Assembly (NCBI GenBank): GCA_016710525.1 | Contig: JADJVQ010000045.1 | Location: 1-64,000 of the forward strand | Length of the DNA: 64,000 bases | From: Burkholderiaceae bacterium | Lineage (GTDB): Bacteria > Pseudomonadota > Gammaproteobacteria > Burkholderiales > Burkholderiaceae_E | Direction of reading: 5' to 3' | Shown here: positions 7,736 through 19,700 of the stretch, one piece after another | Position numbering within the stretch: the first letter of the stretch is position 1 | How the letters are laid out: the number at the start of each line of letters is the position of its first letter | Notes under the pieces: model-generated | What the model was told of the DNA's origin: nothing | The model's input: only the letters and a program-made list of their open reading frames with translations | Databases searched by the model: none | Translations under genes and position numbers: made by a program

Positions 7736-10400
7736 ATGGATCACCACCACTTTCTTTCCCATCTGTTCGAACCGGACACGGTTGCCCTGATCGTCGGCGC
7801 CCAGGTGCCGCCTTGGGCGCTCGAAATCGTCCGCCAGTTCGATGCCGGGCCGCCTGCGCGCCGCGTGCTCGGGCTGGATGCGCCTGACCCGGGCGGCGAG
7901 GGACCCCGCAGCGAATTGGCCCTGATCGCCGTGGCCCCCGACGAAGTGCCTGCGGCGATCGCCCTGGCGGCGCGATGCCACGCTCGCGCCGTGTCGGTGA
8001 TGACGGAGCACCTCGATCCCGCGCAGGCCGGGCAGTGGCGAGACCTGGCGCACACCCTGGGCATGCGGCTGCTGGGTCCGGGCACCATGGGCTTCGTGCG
8101 GCCGGCACGACAATTGAACGCAGGCCGGATGGGGCCATTGCCGGCCGCCGGGCAGGTGGCGCTGGTGTCCCAGTCGGGCGTGCTCAACGGCGCCGTGCTC
8201 GATTGGGTGGCCGATTCAGCTGTCGGGTTTTCGCTGGCCGTCTCGCTGGGCGCGGAGGTCGACATCGATCTTGCCCAGGTGCTCGATTTCCTGGCCAGCG
8301 ATGCGCAGACGCGCTCGGTGGTGGTCTACCTCGAGGCCGTGCGCGATTCGCGCAGTTTCATGAGCGCGCTGCGCGCGCTGGCTGCGGTCAAGCCGGTGAT
8401 CGTGCTCAAGGGGCATCGCGACGATCAGGCGCCGCGCCGCGGGCTGACTCATTCGGGCGCGCTGTGCGGTTCGGATGCGATCTACAGTGCGGCACTGCGC
8501 CGGGCGGGTGCTCTGCAGATCCGCCTGTTCACGCAGATGTTCACCGCGGCCCGCATCCTGGCCTCGACCAGCGGCCCGCTGGGTCAGCGGCTGGGTGTGC
8601 TGGCCAACGGCAACGGGCCTGGCGTGCTGGCAGCCGATCAGGCCTGGTTCCAGCAGTTGAGCCTGCCGCCCCTGTCGCAGGCGACGCGCGACACGCTGGC
8701 GCTGGCCCTGCCCGGGCGCACCCTGGCCAATCCCCTGAATCTGGGCGCGGGTGCGAGCGCCGACGATTTCGGCGCAGCGCTCGCCGCGCTGGCCGCCGAC
8801 CGCGAGCTCGACGGCATTCTGGTGATGCTGGCGCCCACCAGCGGCATCGATGCCCAGGCCATCACGCAACGGGTGATCCAGGCGGTCGCCAAGGTGCGCA
8901 AGCCGGTTTTTGCGTGCTGGATGGGCGATCGCGGCATGCGCCCGCTGGCCCGCCAGCTCGATGCCGCCGGCATTCCCGTGTATTCCGTGCCCGAGGCGGC
9001 GGTGGACGCCTACGCCACGGTCGCCAACTTCCACCAGAACCAGCGCCTGCTGCAGCAGACGCCGCGGGCGCTTTCGGGCTCCGCTCAGCCCGACCTCGAG
9101 GGCGCTCGGATCCTGATCGACAGCGTGCTGGGCGAGGGCCGCCATGTCCTGAACGAAATGGAGTCCAAGGCCCTGCTGGGGGCCTTTCACGTGCCGGTCA
9201 CCCGGACGGTGCTAGCGCGCTCTCAGACCGAGGCGATCGTCGTGGCCGAGCAGATGGGCTTCCCGGTGGTGATGAAGATCAACGCGGCCGACGTCACCCA
9301 CAAGAGCGACGTCGGGGGTGTGGTCCTCAATGTGCGCAATGCCGCGGAAGTGCGCTCGCAGTACCTCGAGATCCTGGCCTCGGTGCAGCGGGCGCTGCCG
9401 CAGGCGCGCGTCGACGGCGTGACGCTGCAGTCCATGCGCCGCGGCCGCCATGGCCGCGAGCTGTACCTCGGCGTGTTCCGCGATCCGCTGTTCGGCCCGG
9501 TGATCGCCTTCGGCGCCGGTGGCACGCGGGTCGAGGTCGTGCGCGACACGACGCTGGAATTCCCGCCGCTGAATCGTTACCTGGCCCGTCGCATGATCGA
9601 ACGGACCCGGATCGCCGAGACCTTGGGCGAGTTTCGCGGCGCGCCGCAGATCGACTTCGAACGACTCGAAGCGCTGCTGGTGGCCGTCTCCGAGATGGTT
9701 TGCGAGCTGCCGTGGATCGCCGAAATGGACATCAATCCGGTGATCGTCGATGAAGGCGGGTTGGTCGCGGTCGATGCCCGCGTGGTGCTCGATCCGGCGC
9801 TCGGAGCCAGTCCGGCGCGCCACGCCCACATGGCGATCATGCCCTATCCGGCTCACCTCACGCGTGTGCTGGCCGCCCCCGACGGCGGCTTCTACACGCT
9901 GCGCGCGATCCAGTCCGAGGACGCCGACCGCTTGCAGGCGTTCATGAAGAACCTGTCGGCCGAATCGCGGTATTTCCGCTTCATCTCGGTTCTCTCGGAG
10001 CTGCCCCCGCGTATGCTGGTGCGGTATACGCAGATCGACTACGACCGGGAGCTGGCGCTGGTCGCGGTGGTGGGCGGCGAGCAGGCCGGTGCTCCGGGGG
10101 CGGGCGAATCAGCGCGCGAAAGCCCCCCGGAGCGCATCGTGGGCGTGGTGCGCTACCTGCTGAACATCGATCGCGAGAGCTGTGAGTTCGCGGTGGCGAT
10201 CGCCGACGACTGGCAGGGCAAGCACCTGGGCTCGACGATGATGCGCGCGATCATCGAGGCGGCGCGCGTGAAGGGATTGCGCCGCATCGAAGGGTATGTG
10301 CTGTCGACCAATGCCCGGATGCTGGGCCTGATGATCCACCTCGGGTTCACGGTGAAGACCGATCCCCAGGATGCGACGATGAAACTGGTCTGGATGCAGC

Positions 10401-10423
<23 letters not shown>
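7736..10423 (+). CDS. Acyl-CoA synthetase-like/GNAT fusion (Pat-type protein acetyltransferase)
   Basis: An 895-residue multidomain protein. Order: CoA-binding Rossmann domain (about 10-130), succinyl-CoA-synthetase-like domain (150-460) with SQSGVLNG and THSGALCGSD (His239), ATP-grasp domain (about 480-690, with VVMKINAADVTHKSDVGGV), and a C-terminal GNAT domain (about 718-890) with VVRYLLN and a DWQGKHLGSTMM acetyl-CoA loop. The architecture and length match Salmonella Pat/E. coli YfiQ, which acetylates lysines of metabolic enzymes such as acetyl-CoA synthetase. Whether the synthetase half is active is not decidable here. ATG 7736 is preceded by a CCCGAGG stretch; an extended start at 7631 looks spurious. 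The end overlaps convergent fbp by 23 bases. Confidence 0.92.
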
Positions 10424-11402
<979 letters not shown>

Positions 11403-11504
11403 TGCTTCGTGCTCCTAGAGAATGGCCGCATTATCGCCGAGCGCACCCGGGCCGACGCTGACAATTGGCACAGACCCGGAGCCGATCGGCCCCGCGGCGC
11501 CCGG

Positions 11505-14237
11505 TCAGCCGTCCGCCAGCGCCTTGCCGACGATCTCGCGCACATCTCGCGACAAATGGGCGCGGCCGGCCACCCGTTCGAGGGTGGCGCGCGCCAGCGC
11601 CTGGCGCTGCGGCGTGAACTTGCGCCAGCGGTCCATGGCACGGGCGATGCGAGCCGCGATCTGCGGGTTGAGCGCATCGAGCTCGCCGATCATTTCCTCC
11701 CAGAACTGGTAGCCGGAACCGTCGATGCGGTGGAATTCGGCCAGGTTGCCCAGGCAGAAGCCGCCGATCAGCGAACGGACCTTGTTCGGATTGCGCAGAG
11801 AAAACGCCGGGTGCGACAGCAGCTGGCGGACCCGTGCGAGCACCGGGGGGCCTTGCGGCGCGCGATGCCGGGTGGCCTGCATCATGAACCACTTGTCCAT
11901 CGCCAGCGGCTCGTCGGCCAGTTCGCGCGCGAAGCGTTCGAGGGCCGGCTCGGCCTGCGGCGCATGCGCGGCGAGCAGTGCGGCCAGCGCGCCCTGGCGC
12001 GCGCTCATGTTGTCGCTGGTGTCGAACTGGTGCGCGGCCGCCACCCAGGCCTGCGATGCACCGGACATCGACCAGTACCACAGCGCGAGGTTGCGCAGCG
12101 CGCGGCTTCCCGATTGCGCCGCCGAGGGCTCGTAGGGCTGTCCCGGCGCCAGCCGGGCATGCGCGTTCGCCCAGCCCTGCCGCAGGTGCAGGCCCAGGTG
12201 GCGGGCAAGCGCCTCGCGCGCCGTGCGCACCGCGTCGGGATCGACCACCGGAATCTGTTCGGCAATCACGCCTTCGCCGGGCAGCGCCATCATCAGCTCG
12301 CGAAAAGCGGGATCGAGCGTGTCGTCGGCCAGCGCGCTGCCCCAGGCCCGAGCCAGCGTCGCGCCCGCCTGCGCCATCGGCGTACCCGACAGGCCGCTGA
12401 GCAGCGTGCTGATGGCGAGCCGCTGCGAGGCTTCCCACCGATTGAAGGGATCGGCGTCGTGGGCGGCCAGGAAAGCCAGGTCGCGCTCGGTGTAGTCGAA
12501 CTCGATGATGACCGGCGCGCTGAAATCGCGCGCCAGCGACGGTGTGGGGGCCCGCGGCACTCCGGTAAAGACGAAGCTGTGGCGCGCCTCGGTGAGTTCG
12601 AGCACGCGTGAACGGGCCGCATCGGACGCTTGCTCGTCCGGCGTGCCCGCCCCGGTCGCATCGAGCGGCTCCGGCGTTTCGGTGGCCAGCCTCAGCATCA
12701 GGTCCTGTCCGCCTTCGCCGACCAGGCCCACGGTCAGCGGAATGTGCAGGGCACCGTCCGGTCCCGAATTCGTCTGCTCGACCTCGAGCGTGTAGGTCTG
12801 GCTGGCCGCATCGTGGCGGCCGTGCACGATCAGGCGCGGCGTGCCCGCCTGCGCATACCAGCGGCCGAACTGCGTCAGCTCCCGGGCATTGGCATCGGCA
12901 ATGGCGGCGACGAAATCGTCGCAGGTGACCGCCTGGCCGTCGTGGCGTTCGAAGTACAGATCCATGCCGCGCCGAAATCCGTCCCGGCCCACCAGCGTCT
13001 GGAGCATCCGGACCACCTCGGCGCCTTTTTCGTACACCGTCATGGTGTAGAAATTGTTGATCTCCTGGTAGGCGTCGGGGCGGATGGGGTGCGCCATCGG
13101 GCCGGCGTCTTCGGGGAACTGCGTGGCCCGCAGATTGCGGACGTCCTCGATGCGCTTGACCGCCCGTGAACTGGCCGCGGCCATCGGCGAGGCGGCTTCG
13201 GCGGCCAGCATGTCGGCCGAGAACTCCTGGTCCCGAAAGACGGTCAGGCCTTCCTTGAGCGTGAGCTGGAACCAGTCGCGGCAGGTCACGCGGTTGCCGG
13301 TCCAGTTGTGGAAGTACTCGTGACCCACGACCGCCTCGACGGCGGCGAAGTCGCCGTCGGTCGAGATCCGCGGATGGGCGAACACGTACTTGGTGTTGAA
13401 GATGTTCAGGCCCTTGTTCTCCATCGCGCCCATGTTGAAGTCGCCCACCGCGACGATCATGAAGCGGTCCAGGTCGAGCTCCAGCCCGAAGCGTTCTTCG
13501 TCCCAGCGGATCGAGCGCACGAGCGAGCGCATCGCATGGGCGGTCTTGTCCTGATTGCCCGGCTCGACCCAGATCTGCAGCAGGACATCGCGCCCGGAGC
13601 ACGTGCGCAGTGTCTGTTCGCTGACCTCCAGGCGGCCGGCAACCACCGCGAACAGGTACGAGGGCTTGAGGAACGGATCTTCCCAGCGCGCGAAATGCCG
13701 GGCGCGGCCATCGGGGCCGGCCGCCCAGTCGCCCTGCGCGATCAGGTTGCCGTTGGACAGCAGCACCGGCAGCCGTTCGCGATCGCCGATCAGGGTGACG
13801 ACGAAGCGCGCCATCACATCCGGGCGGTCGGGGAAGCAGGTGATGCGGCGAAAGCCCTCGGCCTCGCACTGGGTGTAGAAATTCCCGTTCGAGACGAACA
13901 GCCCGAGCAGCGCGGTGTTGGCGCTCGGGTCGATGCGGTTGACGATCCGCAGTTCGAACCGCTCGGGCACGGATCCGATCACCAGTTCGTCATCGCGCAC
14001 CTGGTATCGGTCGGCAGGCAGGGCCACGCCGTTGATCGATACCGCCAGAACCTCCAGACCCACCGCATCGAGGCGCAAGGGTCCGCGCGGCGCGGCCTCG
14101 TTGCGGCGCACCTGCGAGACCGCGATCACGGTGGTGGCGACCGGGTCGAGTTCGAGCGTGAGGTCGATCGACTCCACCCGATGGGCTGCCGGCGCGTAGT
14201 CCTGCCGCTTGATGGTGACGGGGAGGTCGTTCTTCAT
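11505..14237 (-). CDS. pepN: Aminopeptidase N (M1 family)
   Basis: Cytoplasmic zinc metallopeptidase that removes N-terminal residues from peptides. The exopeptidase motif GAMEN is at residues 270-274 and the zinc site HEYFH at 306-310 (His306, Glu307, His310) with Glu329 23 residues after the first His, exactly as in the M1 family. The length is 910 residues. The ATG at 14237 (MKNDLPVTIKRQDY) was preferred to a TTG four codons upstream. fbp follows on the same strand. Confidence 0.96.
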   Translation of the reverse strand: MKNDLPVTIKRQDYAPAAHRVESIDLTLELDPVATTVIAVSQVRRNEAAPRGPLRLDAVGLEVLAVSINGVALPADRYQVRDDELVIGSVPERFELRIVNRIDPSANTALLGLFVSNGNFYTQCEAEGFRRITCFPDRPDVMARFVVTLIGDRERLPVLLSNGNLIAQGDWAAGPDGRARHFARWEDPFLKPSYLFAVVAGRLEVSEQTLRTCSGRDVLLQIWVEPGNQDKTAHAMRSLVRSIRWDEERFGLELDLDRFMIVAVGDFNMGAMENKGLNIFNTKYVFAHPRISTDGDFAAVEAVVGHEYFHNWTGNRVTCRDWFQLTLKEGLTVFRDQEFSADMLAAEAASPMAAASSRAVKRIEDVRNLRATQFPEDAGPMAHPIRPDAYQEINNFYTMTVYEKGAEVVRMLQTLVGRDGFRRGMDLYFERHDGQAVTCDDFVAAIADANARELTQFGRWYAQAGTPRLIVHGRHDAASQTYTLEVEQTNSGPDGALHIPLTVGLVGEGGQDLMLRLATETPEPLDATGAGTPDEQASDAARSRVLELTEARHSFVFTGVPRAPTPSLARDFSAPVIIEFDYTERDLAFLAAHDADPFNRWEASQRLAISTLLSGLSGTPMAQAGATLARAWGSALADDTLDPAFRELMMALPGEGVIAEQIPVVDPDAVRTAREALARHLGLHLRQGWANAHARLAPGQPYEPSAAQSGSRALRNLALWYWSMSGASQAWVAAAHQFDTSDNMSARQGALAALLAAHAPQAEPALERFARELADEPLAMDKWFMMQATRHRAPQGPPVLARVRQLLSHPAFSLRNPNKVRSLIGGFCLGNLAEFHRIDGSGYQFWEEMIGELDALNPQIAARIARAMDRWRKFTPQRQALARATLERVAGRAHLSRDVREIVGKALADG

Positions 14238-14315
14238 GGAGGGCGCCAATCGTTGAACCGCGGGACAGTCCCATTCTATCGGCCGGCCGGCGAGTCCGGC
14301 GCGGCGGCGGCGCCG

Positions 14316-14822
14316 TTACTTGAGCCGGCGCGGCTGCCACCAGTTGGGCGAGGCGGCCTCGAAATCGCCGCTCTCGAACAGCCGGTTGGCCAGCGCCAGC
14401 GATGCCTCGCCGGGCGGGCAGTCGACCAGGTAGCTGGTGCCGGCGTCGCCGATCCGGCGCACCACCGTCAGGCCGTGGCGGGCCACCAGCGCCGCCTGCT
14501 GAGCGTCGGTGCTGTCGGCCTTGAAGCGCACGAGCACGCCGCCCGGCAAGGCGCGGGTGCCTCCGCCCTGGGCCTGGTCGCGAAAGACCGGCGACTGCCG
14601 GGCGAGGTCCGTCTTGCTCAGGGCCGACGAACGGATCACCTGCGACTTTTCACGGGCGTCGCCCGAAAAATCGGCGACCACGCCCGGTTCGGCCCACAGC
14701 GGCCGGCGCGTCGCGCCGTCGTACCAGTACAACTGCTGGGCGGCCAGCGGGCCGCTCAGGCAGCACAGCAAGGCGGCGCACCAGGTGCGGGGTGATCGAG
14801 CCATTCGGCGTTGCGGTTCCAT
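14316..14822 (-). CDS. Exported subtilase-propeptide-like protein (ORF2-type partner of the S8 protease)
   Basis: A 168-residue secreted protein: MARSPRTWCAALLCCLSGPL is a signal peptide ending LAAQQ. The start may be 14822 (MEPQRRM) or the internal ATG at 14804. After a poorly conserved stretch, the C-terminal 75 residues have the pattern of a subtilase N-terminal propeptide: GGVLVRFKADSTDAQQAAL, HGLTVVRRIG, LANRLFESGDFEAASPNWW. The gene starts three bases after the stop of the S8 protease, whose own sequence lacks a propeptide. This matches the ASP/ORF2 arrangement of Aeromonas sobria, where ORF2 is a trans-acting folding chaperone and inhibitor. Function by analogy; homology to ORF2 itself was not tested. 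Confidence 0.75.
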   Translation of the reverse strand: MEPQRRMARSPRTWCAALLCCLSGPLAAQQLYWYDGATRRPLWAEPGVVADFSGDAREKSQVIRSSALSKTDLARQSPVFRDQAQGGGTRALPGGVLVRFKADSTDAQQAALVARHGLTVVRRIGDAGTSYLVDCPPGEASLALANRLFESGDFEAASPNWWQPRRLK

Positions 14823-14825
14823 CGT

Positions 14826-16499
14826 TCAGCGTCCCCAGAAACGCAGGCCCCAGGCCTGCCAGGTGCCCGTGTCTTCGGCCTGGGCGTCGGAAACCTGCAA
14901 GGTCCAGGTGCCCGCGGCCGGCTCGCCCAGATGGCGGACCGAGCCGAATCGCCAGTCGTCGAAGCTGCCGCAGGCGCCGTCGCAGACCCGTTCGCTGGCC
15001 AGTTCGCTGACCAGCCCATTGGGGCTGACCAGCCGCACGCGCAGATCGCCGGCATAGGCATGACTGGCGGTGAAGGCGACCTCGACGTATTCGATCCGGG
15101 TGATGGCGCAGTCGGCGCCGACGGCGACACTGTCGCTGCGCACGGCGACGCTGCCCCCCGAGGAATCGGGCAATGCGGTGTTGGGCGTACGGCTGTAGGG
15201 GCCACAGGACTTCAGGCTGGACGCGCCGCCCACCGAGGTCCAGGTGCGCGCGGCAGTTACCGCCGCGTTGGCATCGGCCACCCCGAAGCCGTACTTGCCG
15301 TTGTGCGCCGGACCGAAGGCGCTGGTCACCCAGCCGGCGTCGGTGCTGTCGTTGCGCCGGGCGGTCTGCGCCAGGATCAGACGCACGTCGCGCCAGGTCA
15401 GCTGGGGGTTGGCGGCCAGGATCAGCGCGGCCACGCCCGACACCATCGGCGTGGCCGCCGACGAACCGTTGAAGTCGTTGCGAAAGCCGCCGAGCAGGGC
15501 CAGTGTGGTGATGCCGATGCTGTCGTTGTCGTTGGACGACGGGCCGCAGACCAGCAGGTTGGCGCCGGGCTCGGCGTACGAGGGCTTGCGGCCGCGATGA
15601 TCGACGCTGCAGGCCACGATCACGCCGCGGTGATTGGTGTAACCGTCCAGGCCGGAGGTCTCGCTGATGCACGCGCCCGTGCCCGAGTCGGTGCCGTAGC
15701 AGCCGCCGTTGCCGGCCGGGAACACGTACACCGCGCCACGGCCGCCGCGCCCGCTGGCGATGCCGTTGTCGATCGTGGCCAGGTAGCTGGCGTCGGCCCG
15801 GTGCAGCACGCCGTTGTCGGGCGAGCCCCAGCTGTTGTTGTAGACGCCGTTGTCGGCCAGGCCCCGGCCCAGCGCGTCGTTCAAGTCGGCCACGAAACTG
15901 GTCGCCAGGGCGTTGTAGCCGACCAGCCCGGCACGCGGCGCGATGCCCGCGCCGCCGACGCCATTGTTGTCGCGGGCGGCGATGATGCCGGCGACGGCGG
16001 TGCCGTGGTCGTCGTCGGCCGCGCAGGGCAGCGGGTGGACGTTGCCGATCGACAGCGGCCGGTAGTTGTAGCTGGCGCCGGTCACGACGTTGGCCTGCAG
16101 GTCCTGGTGCAGCGTCTCGACCGCATCGTCGACCACCGCCACCCGGACACCATCGCCGCGCGTCAGGTTCCAGGCCAGCGTGGCGCGCAGGTCTTCGCCA
16201 GCGGTGCCGCCTGTCTGCCCGGTGTTGTTCAGATGCCATTGGGCCGCCAGCAGGGGGTCGGCCCCGGTCAGGGCGGTGCTGCCGGTCAGGCTGTAGCGAT
16301 ACGTGCAGCCGTCCTGGCTGGGCAGCCCGGAGCCGGGCGCGGCAACGGTGCCGCCGTCGCCCGTGGCGCCCGAGCCGCCGCCGCCGCAGGCGACCAGCAG
16401 GCTCAGGCCGGCGAGGGCCAGGACGCCACGCCAGCTGCGCTGGAACGTGGGCGAGACAACGGGCCGGCGTCGGATCGGAGCGTAGCGATGAAGACTCAT
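14826..16499 (-). CDS. Kexin-like S8 serine protease lipoprotein with P-domain
   Basis: A 557-residue protease. The lipobox LLVAC (Cys38) followed by a Gly-rich stretch indicates a lipid-anchored envelope protein. The subtilase catalytic triad is intact: Asp124 in VAVVDDAVE, His165 in DDDHGTAVAG, Ser347 in NGSSAATPMVSG, with oxyanion Asn264 in FPAGN. The C-terminal 130 residues (AVRSDSVAVGADCAITRIEYVEV-like start, GDLRVRLVSPNG, GTWTLQVSDAQAEDTGTW) form a proprotein-convertase P-domain. The mature N-terminus runs almost straight into the catalytic domain, so no built-in propeptide chaperone is visible; the next gene downstream seems to supply it. Confidence 0.93.
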   Translation of the reverse strand: MSLHRYAPIRRRPVVSPTFQRSWRGVLALAGLSLLVACGGGGSGATGDGGTVAAPGSGLPSQDGCTYRYSLTGSTALTGADPLLAAQWHLNNTGQTGGTAGEDLRATLAWNLTRGDGVRVAVVDDAVETLHQDLQANVVTGASYNYRPLSIGNVHPLPCAADDDHGTAVAGIIAARDNNGVGGAGIAPRAGLVGYNALATSFVADLNDALGRGLADNGVYNNSWGSPDNGVLHRADASYLATIDNGIASGRGGRGAVYVFPAGNGGCYGTDSGTGACISETSGLDGYTNHRGVIVACSVDHRGRKPSYAEPGANLLVCGPSSNDNDSIGITTLALLGGFRNDFNGSSAATPMVSGVAALILAANPQLTWRDVRLILAQTARRNDSTDAGWVTSAFGPAHNGKYGFGVADANAAVTAARTWTSVGGASSLKSCGPYSRTPNTALPDSSGGSVAVRSDSVAVGADCAITRIEYVEVAFTASHAYAGDLRVRLVSPNGLVSELASERVCDGACGSFDDWRFGSVRHLGEPAAGTWTLQVSDAQAEDTGTWQAWGLRFWGR

Positions 16500-16668
16500 G
16501 GTGCCGTTCAGAAGGGCGCGGATGCGCGAAGTCTACGCCCGGGCCCCATCATGTCGGAATGTGGCGGCTGTCGGGCGGAAAAATGCCTCCCCATTGTCAA
16601 GCCGGACCGCCTCCCGGCCGCAGGATTTGCCGCTGTGCGGTCGATCCGCTACGCTGCAGCGCACCATT

Positions 16669-16692
16669 CGTCGGTTTTTCCGTCGGTTTTTC
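16669..16692 (+). repeat. Two direct 12-base repeats upstream of pyc
   Basis: CGTCGGTTTTTC occurs twice head to tail, about 50 bases before the pyruvate carboxylase start, in the 241-base gap between the divergent protease and pyc genes. It is a T-rich island in GC-rich surroundings and could be an operator or part of the promoter. Confidence 0.6.
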
Positions 16693-16740
16693 CGTCAGGA
16701 AGCCGGTCGAGCCAGTACCGCCCTTTTCCGGAGTGTTCCG

Positions 16741-19700
16741 ATGCGCCGCATCCAGTCGCTGCTTATTGCCAACCGATCCGAGATCGCGATCCGCGTGATG
16801 CGGGCTGCTGCCGAACTCGGCATCCGGACCGTGGCGATCTATGCCAATGAAGACCGGTTCGCGCTGCACCGGTTCAAGGCGGACGAGAGCTACCTGGTGG
16901 GCGAGGGCCGCAAGCCGCTGCAGGCCTACCTGGACATCGACGACATCATCCGGATCGCGCGGCTCGCCAAGGTCGATGCGATCCATCCCGGCTATGGCTT
17001 CCTGTCCGAGAACCCCGACTTCGCCCGGGCCTGCGCCAAGGCCGGCATCCAGTTCATCGGCCCCAGTCCCGAGGTGATGACCACGCTGGGCAACAAGGTG
17101 GCCGCGCGCAACGCGGCGGTTGCGGCCGGCGTGCCGGTGATGCCGGCCACCGGGCCGCTGCCGCGCACGCTGCTGCAGCCCGACGCAGCGGCCGCCCAGC
17201 GGGCCGCGGCCGACGAGGCCGACATGCAGGGCTCGCTGGCCGCCGCCGCCGCGGTCGGCTATCCGCTGATGCTCAAGGCCAGCTGGGGCGGGGGCGGACG
17301 GGGCATGCGGGTGATCGAAAGCGAAGCCGACCTGGTGAGCCAGCTGCCGGTGGCCCGGCGCGAGGCCGCCGCCGCCTTCGGCAACGACGAGGTCTATCTC
17401 GAAAAGCTGGTGCGCCGGGCCCGCCATGTCGAAGTCCAGATCCTGGGCGACACCCACGGCAACCTGGTGCACCTGTTCGAGCGCGACTGCTCGGTGCAGC
17501 GGCGCAACCAGAAAGTGGTCGAACGCGCGCCGGCGCCCTATCTGGACCAGGCCGGTCGCGACGAGCTCTGCAAGTCCGCACTCGCGCTGGGCCGCGCGGT
17601 CGGCTACACCCATGCCGGCACCGTCGAATTCCTGATGGACGCCGACACCGGCAAGTTCTATTTCATCGAGGTCAATCCGCGCATCCAGGTCGAACACACG
17701 GTCACCGAACAGGTGACCGGCATCGACATCGTCAAGTCGCAGATCCGGGTGACCGAAGGCGCGCGAATCGGCGACGCCAACTGCCCGGTGCCCCGCCAGC
17801 AGGACATCCGGCTCAACGGCCACGCACTGCAGTGCCGGATCACCACCGAAGACCCCGAGAACGGCTTCACCCCCGACTACGGCCGCATCACCGCCTACCG
17901 CAGCGCGGCCGGCTTCGGGCTGCGCCTGGACGGCGGCACGGCGTACTCCGGCGCGGTGATCACGCCGTATTACGACTCGCTGCTGGTCAAGGTGACCGCC
18001 TGGGCGCCGACCGCCGAAGAGGCGATCCGGCGGATGGACCGGGGCCTGCGCGAATTCCGCATCCGCGGCGTGGCGACCAATCTGCAGTTCGTCGAGAACG
18101 TGATCAACCATCCGCAGTTCGTGGCGGGCACGGTGATCACCCGTTTCATCGACGAGACGCCCGAGCTGTTCAAGTTCGCGCGCCGGCGCGACCGTGCCAC
18201 GCTGGTGCTGCGCTACCTGGGCGATGTCACCGTCAATGGCCATCCCGACATGAAGGGGCGGATCAAGCCGGATCTGAGCCACCTGCATGTCCACCAGCCG
18301 GCCTGCGACCTGCTCGCGGTGCCGCCGGCCGGCACCCGCACGCGGCTCAAGGAACTGGGCGCGCCGAAGTTCGCGCAATGGATGCTCGAGCAGCAGCGCC
18401 CGCTGCTCACCGACACGACGATGCGCGACGCCCACCAGTCGCTGCTGGCCACGCGGATGCGCACCGTCGACATGCTGCGCATCGCGCCGCACTACGCGCG
18501 GATGCTGCCGGGCCTGTTCTCGCTGGAATGCTGGGGCGGCGCCACCTTCGACGTCGCGATGCGCTTCCTGAAGGAGGACCCGTGGCAGCGCCTGGCGGTG
18601 CTGCGCGAGGCGGTGCCCAACATCGCGCTGCAGATGCTGCTGCGCGGCTCCAACGCGGTCGGTTACACCAACTATGCCGACAACGTGGTGCGCTACTTCG
18701 TGCGCCAGGCGGCCGCCGGCGGCATCGACATCTTCCGGATCTTCGATTCGCTGAACTGGGTGCGCAACATGCGCGTGGCGATCGACGCCGTGCTCGAGAC
18801 CGGCGCGCTGTGCGAAGGATCGATCTGCTACACCGCCGATGTGTTCGACGACAGCCGCAAGTACGGGCTGGACTATTACGTGCGCATCGCCCGTGAACTG
18901 CGCGATGCCGGCGTGCACGTGCTGGGTCTGAAGGACATGGCCGGTCTGGCGCGCCCGCGCGCCGTGGCGCTGCTGGTCAGGACCCTGAAGGCCGAGACCG
19001 GCCTGCCGATCCACTTCCACACCCACGACACCAGCGGCGCGGCCGCCGCGTCGGTGCTGGCCGCGATCGAGGCCGGCGCCGATGCGGTCGACGGCGCGAT
19101 GGACGCGATGAGCGGCTTGACCTCGCAGCCCAACCTGTCGGCCATCGTGGCGGCGCTGTCCGGCTCCGAACGCGATCCGCGCTTCGTCGGCGGACGCGCC
19201 GGGGGCGAGCCGGCCGGCATCGACCTGGCGTCGATGCTCGAGATCTCGCACTACTGGGAAGGCGTGCGCCGGCAGTACGCCGCGTTCGAGTCCGACATCC
19301 GCAGCGGCACCGCCGACGTCTACAACCACGAGATGCCGGGCGGCCAGTACACCAACCTGCGCGAGCAGGCCCGGGCGACCGGACTGGAGCACCGCTGGCC
19401 GGAGGTGTCGCGCGCCTATGCCCAGGTCAACCGGCTGTTCGGCGACATCGTCAAGGTCACGCCCACGTCCAAGGTGGTGGGCGACATGGCGCTGTCGATG
19501 GTGGCCAACGATCTGACCGCGCAGGATGTCACCGATCCGGCCCGCGAGGTGGCGTTTCCGGAGTCCGTGGTGTCGCTGTTCAAGGGCGAGCTGGGATTCC
19601 CGCCGGACGGCTTTCCGGCGGCGCTGTCGCGCAAGGTGCTCAAGGGCGAGCCGCCGGCGCCCTATCGGCCGGGTGACAGCCTGCCCGACGTCGACCTCGA

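Noticed and set aside
11431..13869. A second long minus-strand frame inside pepN
   Set aside because: It is the out-of-frame shadow of pepN; the pepN frame carries GAMEN and HExxH motifs.
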